NCBI GenBank assembly: GCA_027627225.1
Contig: JAPFQT010000085.1
Location: 1-64,000 of the forward strand
Reading direction: 5' to 3'
DNA length: 64,000 bases
From: Congeria kusceri
Lineage: Eukaryota > Mollusca > Bivalvia > Myida > Dreissenidae
The notes beneath the pieces are model-generated. The model worked only from the letters and a program-made list of their open reading frames with translations, was not told the origin of the DNA and did no database searches. The position numbers and the translations under genes were made by a program. This document shows positions 37,429-48,745 of the stretch, one piece after another. Within the stretch, counting starts at the first letter, position 1. Each line of letters starts with the position of its first letter.

Positions 37429-40301
37429 AAGAGAGCCACAAGGCCCTAGGTCGCTCACCTGAGGGTCTAAGGAACTAAACTGTTGTGAGCAAGTTTCATG
37501 AAGATTCGGCTAAAAATTTGGCCCCAAGTGTTCACAAGCTTTTTTTTCAATTTGACCTGGTGACCTAGCTTTTAATCCCCATGTCATCTGGTTTCGAAAT
37601 TGTTGCAGATATCATTGCGACAAATGTTCTAAGCAAGTTTTGTGATGATTGGCCTATAAATGTGGCCTCTAGAGTGTTCACAAGCTTTTTCTTTAATTTG
37701 GCCTGGTAACCTAATTTTTTACCCCACATGACCCAGTTTCAAACTCATCTGAGATAACATTCAAATAAATGTTAAGAGCAAGTTTAAAGAAGATTGGGCA
37801 AACAATTGACTTCTAGTGTTCACAAGTTATTTCTTCAATTTGCCCCATGACCTAGTTTTCGACCCCACGTGACTCAGTTTTGAACCCATCTGAGATATAA
37901 TTGGGAAAAATGTTCTAAGCAAGTTCCATGATGATTGGGCTATTAATGTGGTCTACAGAGTGTTCACAAACTTTTTTCTTCAATTGGGCCTGGGGACCTA
38001 GTTTTTAACCCCACCTGACCCAGTTTCAAACTTATCTGAGATATCATCCTGGAGTCCTGGTTTTTGACCCTAGGTGAACCAGTTTCAAACTTGTTTGAGA
38101 TATTATTCAAACAAATGTTCTGAGTAAGTTTAAAGATTGGGGTAAAAAATATGACTTCTAGGGTGTTCACAAGCTTTTTAAGTTTCAAACTTGTTCGAGA
38201 TATTATTAGAACTAATGTTCTGGGCAGGTTTCGTGAAGATTGGGCAATAAATGTGGCCTCTATAGTGTCCACAAGCTTGTTAAAGTTTTCAATATAGCCA
38301 TATAAGGAAAACTGCCCCGTTCCCTGGCAGCAGTTTATTTTCAACGTAGAAAAACTATTCACGAATTCAGCCGAGATATCATAATAACAAAATGTTCTGA
38401 GCAAGGTTCATGTTGATTGGGCAAAAAATGTGACTTTTGGAGCGTTCACAATCTTTTTTAATAGCCATATAAGGAAAACTGCCCTGCCCCCTGGCAGCCA
38501 CGTTTTTCAATGGAGCGAAACAATTTTCGAATTCTGCCTAGATATCATAAGAACAAATGTTCTGAGCAACTTTCATGTTGATTGGGCTAAAAATGTGACT
38601 TCTAGAGTGTTCACAAGCTTTTTCTTCAATTTGACCTAATTACCTAGTTTTTGACCCCATATTACCCAGTTTCGAACTCGTTCGAGATATCATTGGGACA
38701 AATGTTCTGGGCAAGTTTCAAGAAGATTGGGCAATAAATGTGGCCCTTAGAGTGTTCACAACTTTTTAATTTTCAATATAGCTAGCTATATAAGGAAAAC
38801 TGCCCTGCCCCGTGGCAGCCATGTTTTTTAAACAGAGAGGAACCATTTTCGAACTCGCCTGAGATATCACAAGAACAAATGTTCTGAGCAAGTTTCATGT
38901 TGATTGGGCAAAAAATGTGACTTTTAGAGTGTTCACAAGATTTTTGTATAGCCAAATAAAGAAAACTGCTCCGCCCTCTGTCGGCCATGTTTTTCAACAA
39001 AATGGAACCAATTTCGAATTTGGCCTAGATATCCTAAGAACAAATGTTCTGAGCAAGTTTCATGTTCATTGGGCTAAAAAATGTGACTACTAAATGTGTT
39101 CACAAGCTTTTTCTTCAATTTCACCTAGTGACCTAGTTTATAACCCCACATGACCCAGGTTGGAACTCATTCGAGATATTATTGGGACAAATGTTCTGGG
39201 CAATTTTCATGAAGATTTGGCAATAAATGTGGCCTCTAGAATGTTCACAAACTTTTTAAACTTTTCAATAGAGCCATACAAGGAAAACTGCCCCGCCCTA
39301 TGGCAGACATGTTTTTCAACGGAGTGGAACTATTTTAGAACTCGGCTGAGATATCATTAGAACAAATGTTCTGAGCAAGTTTCATATTGATTGGGCAAAA
39401 AATGTGACTTTTGGAGCGTTCACAAGCTTTTTCTATAGCCATTTAAGGAAAACTGCCCCGCCCCCTGGCAGCCATGTTTTTCAATGGAGCGGAACTATTT
39501 CGAAAGAGGCCTAGATATCACAAGAACAAATGTTCTGAGCAACTTTCATGTTCATTGGGCTAAAAAATGTGACTTCTAGTGTTCACAAGCTTTTTTTCAA
39601 GTTGACCTATTGACCTAGTTTTTGACCCCACATGACCCAGTTTCAAACTCGTTTGAGATATCATAGGGACAAATGTTCTTGGCAAGTTTAAAGAAGATTG
39701 GGCAATAAATGTGGCCAATAGAGTGTTGGGCAAAAAATGTGACTTTTGGAGCGTTCACAAGCTTTTTCTATAGCCATTTAAGGAAAACTGCCCCGCCCCC
39801 TGGCAGCCATGTTTTTCAATGGAACGAAACCATTGTCCAACTTGGCCGAGATATCATAAGAACAAATATTCTGAGAAAGTTTCATGAAGATTGGTTAAAA
39901 AATTTCACTTCTAGAGTGTTCACAAGCTTTTTCTATAGCCATATAAGGAAAACTGCCCCACCCCCTGGCAGCCAAGTTTTTCAAAGGACCGGAGCCATTT
40001 TCGAACTCGGCCAAGATATCATTAAAACAAATGTTCTGAGCAGGTTTTCATGTTCATTGGGCAAAAAATATGTGTTCACAAACTTTTTCTTCAATTTGAC
40101 CTAGTGACCTAGTTTCTGACCCCACATGACCCAGTCCGAACCTTGGCTACGACATCATTGGGACAAATGTTCTCGGCAAGTTCATGAAGATTGGCCAATA
40201 AATGTGGCCTCTAGGTAAATGTTGACGACGCACGACGCATGACAAACAAAAGGCAATCACAAAAGCCCACCACGAGCACGTTGTGCTCAGGTGAGCTAAA
40301 A
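37429..40301 (+). mobile_element. Array element, 'ggccctaggtcgctcacctgag' family, copy 2
   Basis: Same start ('aacaagagagccacaaggcc') and end ('cacgttgtgctcaggtgagc') as copy 1, with about 18 internal units. Many units carry an extra 'agccatataaggaaaactgc' plus 'cccgccccctggcagcc' module that alternates with the 'gaccccacatgacccagttt' module, giving a mixed two-module array. Confidence 0.85.
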
Positions 40302-41127
40302 ATAACAATAGAACAATAATCACATAATGACGTCAACAATGCATATTACGTAAATAATTTATATAAGATAAACATACATCATTCATATAGAACAGAAAAT
40401 TCATAGGAAAAGAAATGTACAAACATGCATAAACATGAGAAAAGGCAATATACAATGAATATGATATATTAATATATATGAATCATTATATTGCTAATAC
40501 CGGTTAATATTTAGTCGTAAAGTTTTCACTAAATTCACGATCACAATGAAAATGCGGAAATTAACGACACTAATATATAAGCAAAGATCCATCTTTAAAG
40601 CTGTTAAATCACTGCAAAAATTCTCACCTATTCTTAATTTTTAATAGTTCAAATACAAGTATTTATACAACAATACAGTGTCATGTTTTCAAGTAATTGA
40701 TCAAATAAATTTCTAACATGTAGGTAGAAATGACAGTCAGTCTAAAAATAGCAAGTGTCATGTACATGTATATTTATGTACAAACATTAACTTCTAAAAT
40801 AAAATTGTTTTTGTCATTTTGGCATACAGTATATGTTAACGTGTTAAGTTATGTAAAATGCAATAGCAATTATGTAAGACACAGACGGTAGAATATAATT
40901 CACAATGTCCAAAAATACACTGTCATTTTAAGATAAAAATATTGTTTACACAAACATATTGTAGATCCTAAACCACAATTGTGTTTTGAAACATAACACA
41001 ATACACAATACATAAATTTGACAAATAATACATTACACAATACATAAGTTTAAATATAAATACACAAGATCATTTTAAGATAACCATATTTGTTATTACA
41101 CAAATGTCTGATACATGTAAAAGTAAG
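40302..41127. other. 3' flank of the TRIM-like gene
   Basis: Very AT-rich, with 'aatacacaatacataa'-type short repeats at about 40985-41060. It probably includes the 3' UTR, but no poly(A) signal was fixed. Confidence 0.4.
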
Positions 41128-41477
41128 CTATTGCACTTTGAACACCAGGATGTCGTTGTTCAATTGTCCCACAATGATGGAGGCTGTGTGCCTGTTGTAG
41201 CAGACTGAGTCTGGGTTCCACACTCCATCCCTGCGTGTAGCCAGAGTGGCCAGCTTCTTCCTGCCCTCCCTGTCCACCTGTATGATAGCCTTGGACCCCC
41301 CTCCACAGACCAACACCTGGCCTGCAGGTGTCACATGTACAGCCTGTGGGTCTCGTAGTTCAGGGTCCTCCAATGTAGAGAGTACCGACCCATCCCTGGC
41401 CAGGGTGAGGAGCTTGTACTGGGAGTGGTTGGTGAGGTATATACGGTCCCCTGTGGGACTCACAGCACACCTGTATA
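41128..41477 (-). CDS. TRIM-like gene, exon 3 (last propeller blades, stop)
   Basis: 350 nt after a tgttttgcag acceptor. It encodes the end of the beta-propeller, including AVSPTGDRIYLTN, QAVHVTPAGQVLVCGGG and a closing strand NNDILVFKVQ, then TAG. The wording of the blades is typical of bivalve TRIM-like proteins. No poly(A) signal could be assigned with confidence downstream. Confidence 0.87.
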
Positions 41478-44400
41478 CTGCAAAACAGAGTCACATCAAG
41501 ATATTAAATTGCTTTAAATGTTTAATAATGTTAACACACAAACTGCAGTGACATCGTATTATTAATGCGTCGTTAAACAGACAATTACGCGTCTTAAAGA
41601 TCTGCATAAAATCCAATAATAATAAATATTTTAGTGTGACAGGAAGGTTCTGTATCAGTTTATTGCCTAAAAGTTTGACACGTTGACTGGTGAGTTAGAA
41701 TTGAAGTCTACCACAATTACACGGATGGAAACGATTACACGGTACAGTGAACGTGTACACATGAATGTGTAACTATATGCAGTGATAACAGATTTCCTAT
41801 ACATGTATACATGAATGTGTCAGCTGATGCAACTATGGCATATGCAGTATTAATAGATTTTCTATACATGTATACATGATTACTGACATCTGTGTTATTC
41901 TATAACTGACACGGGCTGACATATTTATAACATGTACATGTACATTATAATAACAGAAGTTAAGCTTTTACAATTGGAAATATGTTTCAAAACAACCTGA
42001 CATACAACTTTTCTCTTTTGTTCTTCTACACAAGTAACAAAAGCCAGTTGTTATTTAAACATCTTTACAAATACAAGTCTATTAATTTAACAAATTTCAA
42101 CTACAACAATTTAAAGTTTATTTACTTCATATAACGTTTGGAAACACGATGAATTATGAAACAATAATGCATGTATAGTTACTTGAAAACCACAAAATAT
42201 AAACAGCAGGTCACAGAGTGTGTCATCGATTTGCACTCACTGTCTATTTATAGACATGCCATGAAGTCAGTAGTGACAGTCAAAATGCCTGATAACTTAT
42301 ATATATAAATCAATAATATTGAAAATCATTCTTAACTGCTGTTGTAAACTTAAATAGACACATGTACATTCTACAACTACGCAGTCTTACAATTACTTTA
42401 TGATACATATTTCTAATAATATCCGGATGAACCCGCCATGATTCTAACCTGTATAGACACCTGATCTATCCTCATACAGCTTGCTGACCAGCTTCCCACT
42501 CAGCGTGTACTTGTACAGTGCAGTCCGATCAGTGACATACAGCTCCCCCTGGTGGTGGGCGATACCTATACAGTAATGTCGTAACTGAAGCTTCGTGCCC
42601 TTCACCAGCTGCCCATTGTTGACTGAGATAAACTGGATCTCACGTGTGTTAGCATCATTCACAGTAACAGCAACTTCACTGTGTGTTATATGACATATGT
42701 CCTGTGGAGAAGTAGACACATCACAATGAGTCAGCACCCTGTACTGCTGGTCCAGCAGCTTTAATTTCTTATTACTGTAGTCTACAACAAGAATCTGGCC
42801 ATCAGGGATAACACACATGCCACTGATACAGCATGATGATGAGTCACTTGGTATGCACACATTATATACAGACTTCCCCTTCACAGTGAAGACCTGGTCT
42901 GGGTTCGCTTGCACTGTAAATGTTTCTAACTGTTGTATTTTTTGTAGACATTTTCTATTTGCAATAAACAACAATTCGTTTCTGTTCTTATCATAAATGT
43001 GTTGTAGGGCGTCTTGGAGTTGTTTCATTTCATCCTGAAGCCTGATGCATTTGTCAATATCAGATTGAAGGGTTATCAGATTATCTTTCCAGTCCTTTAC
43101 AGAGCTTTGATCAAATTCAACAAAAATAGAACAGATTTTATGACACAATTCTTCTTGCTCATGTTCATGTATTTCATTCACAGTGTTATTTTCAAATTCA
43201 ACAAAAAAGGATTCGATTTTTAAACGCATATCTTCTACCATGTGTCGCTCATGTTCATTGTATGAACCCTGCAGGGAATGAAGGCTTTCCTCCCAATTAT
43301 TGTGCAGTTGCTTCATTTGTGAAAGAATGGTCTGAATCTGTGCTGATAGTTGCTTCCGGTTTGTGGGCTGCTTTTGCAATGATTCCGAAATAAGCTTCAC
43401 TTGGGCGCACTGTCTGAAAACGATAGAAATAATTTATAATAATGACCATTCAGGTAAAATAGAATCAAATATCATACAAGATAAACATTCTTATTTTAAA
43501 GAATGTACCATGGGAATGACATGTATGCAGACATCCAGTAATTCGATGCACTTTATGTCTGTTTAAATTAATATACATTTATGAGTTTTCTTCAAACTTC
43601 ACTTTATAAACATGGAGCATAAGGCCTCTTTCCTATATGCCCATATCCACATTCGTATCCGCATCTGTATCTGCATAAATATTATATGGACGCGCTTTTC
43701 CACAAATCCGCAAATAAACATAGAATATTTTAGTTTAGTTTAGTGTAAAAGCACTGACATGCGGTGGATTTTAAACAATATAAAGCATCCAACAATTATA
43801 TCTACAGCGTCAGTCATGACTCATTTAAAGATAACCCGTTATTACAGAGTTATTGTACTCTGTGAGTCAAAGGTTGAGTTATCCAGGTGTATCTAGACTG
43901 TTTCTTCTTTTCATCCAATGTTTTATGGATCACAGCCTTTTGTTTAAATTGCTAAGTTAGATACCATGTCGTCCGCATCCGCATAAAATCGCTCACAAAG
44001 CAATTTCTTGCGGCGGCTTTTGTGATTGCGCTTTGCGGATACGAACCGAGGATATATGGAAATGGTCCAACTGTTTTCAACTTGTTCGATTGTTTGCGGA
44101 TGTGGATTTGCGCAATGCGGATAAGGTACGGAAAAGCGCCCTCAAACGAATAGGGCAGAACTGATACACTTTGTATAAGGAATACTGAAGAAAGGGCAAA
44201 ATGCACGTGAAACTGTCCAAATAATACGGCCCCCACAAAATGTCAATGCTGTTGGTGGCTCGACTGACCCTACTTTTTCATGCCAGCCCAAAGCCTAAAT
44301 AACTCCGATAAACTACCCAGACACTGACCTTGATCCGTAATTCTAACATGATTTTTTCCATATACTAAGAATACAATTATTGTTGTAAAAATAGCCAACA

Positions 44401-46105
44401 GAAAAGTTGTCCTGATTCTGAGTGAGGCATCGTAAATTGTTACATAATCTATAAACAGACCACTCCCATTGGTCCAAACCGCCCTACTCATGTCCTATGG
44501 GGTAAAAGAAGATTTGTAGATTTCTCAAAATTTGAACCCTGCATGCACATAACAATTTACACGCAGCGACAGGAACCTGAATAAAATAACTTTTGAATTA
44601 TGTTTTTATTATCTTTACGTACTTGAAACATGAACGGTATAATAACATTTAAATATGATTGAATAAAAGCTTATTTTAGCAATAATTATGTGTTACTCAA
44701 TGACTTAATTGAATATTGTAATCCTTTACATTTCAATATATTAACTATAATTATTTAATATTCATAGATTATATAACAGACCATTTGTTGACTAGAAGGC
44801 CATTGGACTGATGTAAACTGGGTGATACTCAATCATGCTGATCTCGGTCAACATGCGCTCACCCAGTAAACATCAAACCATGTCCAATGGCCATCTAGTC
44901 AATAATTGTACAATGTAGTTCTCCGAACAATTGCAAAAATATCTTTCAGATCATGTCAGAGTCGAAATAATTATTGCATTATCGTTATTTATCGTCCAAT
45001 AAACAAGTCTTTGTTGTTCTGATGCGTGGCTATTAAACCACTCAAGCTCACACCCTCGTGATTTAATTCCTATGCATCAGAATTCCAAATCGTTGTTCAT
45101 GGGCCAATAAACAACAATCAATCAAAAATGATTTCTTAGTTTATTATTAATTATATTTCAAAAATGTTACAATAAATATATGTTTCTTTACTAGAAATAA
45201 TTTAAAATTAACGCAAGAGTATGCCACTGAGAACACAAAATATATGAACAAGAGCTGTTTTAAAACAGTTATGCCCCCTAACAAGTTTGGATGAAAACTG
45301 TTGGACACAAGTAGCAAAAACTTCTAAAAGACCAATTTTACATAACCTAAGGCAGTTTCTAGGACAATTTGTAAATTTGATCATCAAATTTGCTATGACA
45401 TTATAATCACAAACAGTTTCGTCAAGTTTGGGGAGGATCGAATGAAAACTGTTGGACTTAGAGAACAAAAACCGCTAAAAAGGCAAATTTAAGATGAATG
45501 AAGGGCCATAACTACACAGTGACTGTGATGTTTTGTTCTATAACTTGACTAAAATATTATGCCCCCAAATATTTTTGGTAAGATATGATGAAAATTATTT
45601 AACATAAGAGACTGGAAACCACTGAAACTTAAAGGCTAATTTTAGATAATTCAAGGGTCATAACTCCTCAATTGGTAGACTTACCAAGACTTTCAATATA
45701 AACAGTTTATAAGAATTTGTGATTGTTAACAATAATATGAATCTAAATTGCAACCTATTTTGTAAAATACCTGTGGTTAAGGTAAGCACAATGAGTGCAG
45801 CACAACTGACTGTGGTCATTGCAGAACATGTCCAGCCTTTCTTCTTCATGAACATCACATTGGAGTAAAAAATCCTTCACCTTCTTGGAAACTGGCCATT
45901 TTTTAAGGTTTTCCCTTCCATACGGGGAATGTTTTTTGAACATCTGACCATGATAGTCAATACATTTTCCACAGTAAAACTTCAGACATGTTTTACAGTA
46001 AAAATCTGCATCTACCTCCAGAGTCTGTATTTTGCAGATTGAACAACAATAGTCTTTAACTACATCAGAATCTTCAGCAATCGTAGACAAAGAAAGCGTC
46101 GCCAT
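41128..46105 (-). CDS. B-box / coiled-coil / NHL-like repeat protein (TRIM-like, no RING), 3 exons
   Basis: Three exons (46105-45771, 43413-42449, 41477-41128) join in frame to 549 codons plus TAG. Both introns are GT-AG and their split codons are restored on joining. Residues 20-59 form a Cys/His-rich first B-box-like zinc site (C20/C21, C24, C37, C40, C45, C48, H52, H59). Residues 83-114 are a canonical second B-box (C83, H86, C95, H98, C103, C106, H111, C114), with H111 in exon 1 and C114 in exon 2. About 117-275 is heptad-rich coiled coil. About 295-549 resembles the NHL-type beta-propeller of TRIM2/3/56/71-like proteins and ends in a typical last blade. An in-frame TAA lies 33 nt upstream of the ATG, which supports this start and argues against an upstream RING. 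TRIM relatives act in ubiquitin signalling, innate immunity or RNA regulation. Without a RING, ligase activity is not expected, so a scaffold or regulatory role is inferred. The exact orthologue is unknown. Confidence 0.88.
41478..42448 (-). other. Intron 2 of the TRIM-like gene
   Basis: A 971-bp AT-rich intron with clean GT-AG ends. It contains a small imperfect tandem duplication at about 41755-41880 (repeated 'acatgtatacatga') and no recognised mobile element. Confidence 0.75.
42449..43413 (-). CDS. TRIM-like gene, exon 2 (coiled coil and first propeller blades)
   Basis: 965 nt. It begins after a cgttttcag acceptor with ACAGTGCGCCC, which reads R-Q-C-A-Q-V in frame with exon 1. It encodes the long Gln/Glu/Lys-rich coiled coil and then propeller strands such as GQILVVDYSNKKLKLLD and GELYVTDRTALYKYT. 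Two donors lie 12 nt apart at its end (TCAG/GTGTCT and ACAG/GTTAGA). The second was chosen because it joins exon 3 in frame as SGVYTVYRCAVSPTGD. Confidence 0.87.
43620..44150. mobile_element. Inverted-repeat element with 'tccgca' motifs (intron 1)
   Basis: 'ccatatccacattcgtatcc' near 43650 is inverted by 'ggatacgaaccgaggatata' near 44036, and 'gcgcttttccacaaatccgc' near 43692 by 'gcggataaggtacggaaaag' plus 'cgc' near 44117. No coding capacity. Confidence 0.55.
44337..45140 (+). mobile_element. Foldback MITE, copy 4, interrupted
   Basis: The left part (44337-44420) matches the 'attctaacatgat…' start of other copies. The right part (44911-45140) has 'gttatttatcgtccaataaa', 'gcgtggctattaaaccact', 'ctcgtgatttaattcctat' and 'gttcatgggccaataaacaa'. 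The 490 bp between them, including the palindrome at 44784-44908, look like a later insertion. Confidence 0.6.
44784..44908. mobile_element. 125-bp palindromic MITE
   Basis: 'ttgttgactagaaggccatt' at the left and 'aatggccatctagtcaataa' at the right continue inward as 'taaactgggtga' and 'tcacccagtaaa', leaving a loop of about 35 bp. Confidence 0.75.
45240..45715 (+). repeat. 'caagagctgttttaaaacag' dispersed repeat, about three units
   Basis: Units of about 160 bp share 'atgccccc', 'gatgaaaactgttgga', 'aaaaccgctaaaa' and 'gggccataact'. It lies inside intron 1 close to the donor of exon 1. Confidence 0.6.
45771..46105 (-). CDS. TRIM-like gene, exon 1 (start codon, both B-boxes)
   Basis: 335 nt encoding residues 1-111 plus two bases of codon 112. 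It holds the first B-box-like site and nearly all of the second. The exon ends CACAG and is followed by the donor GTATTT. The frame stays open only to 45755 beyond the donor, as expected for intron read-through. Acceptor-proximal bases of the next exon complete an Arg codon and supply the final B-box Cys. Confidence 0.88.
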
Positions 46106-47103
46106 TTTGCTAATTAAGTTGCAACAAAAAAACCTTTATGACTTAAATTCAAGTAAGATATTAATGTTTCAGTATCTCTAAACATGAAGATTAATATTCC
46201 AGAAAAATCACATTAAAGCCTATTATCCACCAATAAAGAATTCAAACTGAACAGAAACCAAGATAAACTTCAAATGATATTCTGTGGTCTCCAGTAAATG
46301 GTGTAACTGTCTGAACTGTCACGTGAGTATTAAGTCATTTGAGTATTGTAAAAAGGTTTGTAGTTGAATATAAGGTTACTTTAAACCAGATTGCAACACA
46401 GACCCAATGCAGTTGGTTTAAGTGCGAATGTTTATGTCTACACAATGTTTATTATGTAGGAGATTCCCGTACTGAGTATTTTATCACTCTTGTCACGTCC
46501 ACAAGTAAACCTGTTTGATTTTGCTTTTAAGTAATTTTAAAAATAATTCCACAGAATAACTGGTAATATTCTGCAATCTTCAATTATAAAAGCCATGGGG
46601 AGATAACTCCTGTATTAAACATAAAAGATGTGGTCCAAATTGACAAAAAAAACTGTCTTAATTATATGCAAACTCTATCTCAATTCTTTGAGGACTTACA
46701 TTTAAAATTCATTTAAAACTATGTTGGATGCAATAATTTATACATTTGGATGGGACTCCAATGATAGCAACTAAAGTTTACGTTTTTACTCAAATTGATT
46801 TGAAGGCTTCTGTTTCAGAGAAAAAGCTTTTTTTAGCAAACTGATAACAGCGAGTGACTTAAAATAGACCACTGACTACAAGCAGTGACTGACCACCATA
46901 ACTCACTCAGACTCTTTGAGATCAGGTGAGCTTAACATCTGTTGGGTGCAACTATACTACATTTGGACAGCATGTCACTGAGGCAGCTACTATTGTTGTT
47001 GTCATCTTACCTCAGCAAGACCTTGGCTCGCAATCATCAACTTGATAACTATCCCAACCACAGACTGCCGGTACAGGTCTGGCTCGAGTTCCATTCTGGC
47101 TGC
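46106..47103. other. 5' region of the TRIM-like gene
   Basis: AT-rich with no recognised repeat. It presumably carries the 5' UTR and promoter, but no TATA box or initiator can be assigned reliably. Confidence 0.4.
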
Positions 47104-47158
47104 TTACAGAACTTGAGTCCCTTGCTGACCAATCTGTACATCAAATGTGTGTATGCAA
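47104..47158 (-). CDS. Weak candidate terminal exon following the 48.1-kb exon
   Basis: After the acceptor ttcccttattattcag, 55 nt complete the split codon of the 48175-48085 exon and read 17 more codons (…CIHTFDVQIGQQGTQVL) to TAA. Frame agreement and the acceptor are the only support. A frame starting two bases away is also open for 31 codons. It could equally be non-coding. Confidence 0.18.
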
Positions 47159-47159
47159 C

Positions 47160-48084
47160 TGAATAATAAGGGAACTCATGTGGGCACTATTTTATAATTA
47201 TGACTTAATCAAGCTTTATGTTTTATCTGGGAGTATTTAACAGGTCATTTTCAGTGGTAGAACAATACAAGGGCGATTTTGGTAGGAAGATAACCAAACA
47301 TGACATAACAAATCGTTATACTGTTTGCTAACACATTTACCACATTGCTTCAAAATCATGTACAACTGCTTGAAGCTGCTACGTCACAGATGGGGAAACT
47401 GACAAAAAAAAGAGAAAAAAAATAATTTTAATCTAGTTAAATAATATAATACTAGATTCAACTGACTAAAATAACACCATTGACACATTAAGTTTGACGT
47501 ACATTTTTTTATTCATTACGATGCATTGTTTCAACCGGATTTCAAAAGCGTCTCAAGAGTCTTTTCAATTAGTTATAACTATTTATAACTCTTAAATTGT
47601 TAACACATGGTCGATACAGCCAATCAATTTTGCTTCCAGAGTTTACAAAACACAAGTAGCGCTAAGAGCTTTCAAAAACATGTGAACGTGTTTAGCGGAG
47701 CAGTTATAGTGTCTGCCTCTCACGCAGAGACTAAGTTCAATCCTGCAAAGAAACTCTGGACTTTGTTTTGCTTAAAAATTAGATTGTACAACTTTTTAAA
47801 TATATTGCACGTAATAATAATAATAATGTTATTATAAAGTAAAGTGATGCTTAATCAATCGTATTTGATGATTTAAATCACTTTAACATTATAAACAAGA
47901 TTTTTTTTCCACAGTTATATATCTCTCATCATCTGTGCAGTAGTAGCTTTAATACACTGAAATTATTCCATGACCATCACTATGGCACACATATTTACTA
48001 CCGGTAATAGTCTACATTTGATGTCAAGGCCATACAGTTGACAGTAGATACAGTCAAACATTGAGTTCAATAACACTAAACTAC
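47160..48084. other. Unique sequence
   Basis: It contains a weak SINE-like stretch near 47695-47755 ('ttcaatcctg' B-box-like) and otherwise nothing recognised. If the 48.1-kb exon and the 47.1-kb exon belong together, this is their intron. Confidence 0.35.
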
Positions 48085-48175
48085 CTGTGTGGGTGGCCAG
48101 GCCTGCAGAACAGTTGGTCTATTACCATGAGGATGGTGTTCACAGCCTCTTCCTCGGTCTCCCCAGCCTGGCATA
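48085..48175 (-). CDS. Candidate internal exon of an unidentified gene
   Basis: 91 nt bounded on the minus strand by a pyrimidine-containing acceptor (atcttccag) and a donor (CACAG/GTAG). One frame is fully open and reads a normal-looking protein segment containing ETEEEAVNTILMVIDQLF and then CRPGHPHR. GC content is higher than in the flanks, and no repeat relative was found in the window. I do not recognise the protein. It lies 2 kb upstream of the TRIM-like start codon, which has its own upstream stop, so it probably belongs to a different minus-strand gene extending to higher coordinates. Confidence 0.42.
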
Positions 48176-48554
48176 CTGGAAGATAGTTGTGTTGAACATA
48201 GGAATCAAATGCAAACAATGAATACATACAAACAGTGATTCCAAGCTTTTAAAAAAAAAAATTTAAACTATATTTTACTAATTCTGCTACGGTGGTAGTT
48301 TTTTGCTGCATTGGTTTGTTTCATGTTTGTATTTCTTTCGGTCTACCCATGTATATGGACATATATCTTACGTGAATTCTGAATACAATTAGAATTTTGT
48401 TATTTTTCAAAATTCCAAATAGTACATTACATTCATATTGATTTAATGTCTACTCTGCTTGCAAAAGCGTCATCTATGACCAGTGTTTATATTATTTAAA
48501 TTGTAGTTTTGTCAATTGGGTTTTATCAATTGTTTGAGAAACGAAGCCATCACA

Positions 48555-48745
48555 TTAATCAAAAAGTAATTTTTGCATTTTCGTTCTTTATCGACCAATA
48601 AACAACTCTTTGTTGTTCTGATGCGTGGCTAATAAACCACTTGGAACAATGACCTTGTGGTTTAATTCCTATGCATCAGGATTCCCAAATAGTTGTTTAT
48701 TGGCCAATAAACAACAATAAATTGAAAATTATTTCTTAAATGAAA
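48555..48745 (+). mobile_element. Foldback MITE, copy 5
   Basis: The two-arm core is well preserved: 'tttatcgaccaataaacaac', 'gatgcgtggctaataaacca', 'gtggtttaattcctatgcat' and 'gttgtttattggccaataaa'. Confidence 0.78.

Larger units (their letters stand above)
43414..45770 (-). other. Intron 1 of the TRIM-like gene, largely transposon-derived
   Basis: A 2357-bp intron bounded by GTATTT and TTTCAG. It contains an inverted-repeat element (43620-44150), a foldback-MITE copy apparently split in two (44337-44420 and 44911-45140), a short palindromic MITE (44784-44908) and about three units of a dispersed repeat (45240-45715) ending roughly 55 bp from the donor. Little unique intron sequence remains. 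Confidence 0.75.

Noticed and set aside
34425..40104. Many 65-146 codon frames on both strands
   Set aside because: They recur with the 155-160 bp units of the array elements and share the same peptide strings, so they are repeat translations.
46942..47166. 74-codon plus-strand frame with a Leu-rich start
   Set aside because: No homology signal. It overlaps the weak minus-strand exon candidate and has no supporting features of its own.
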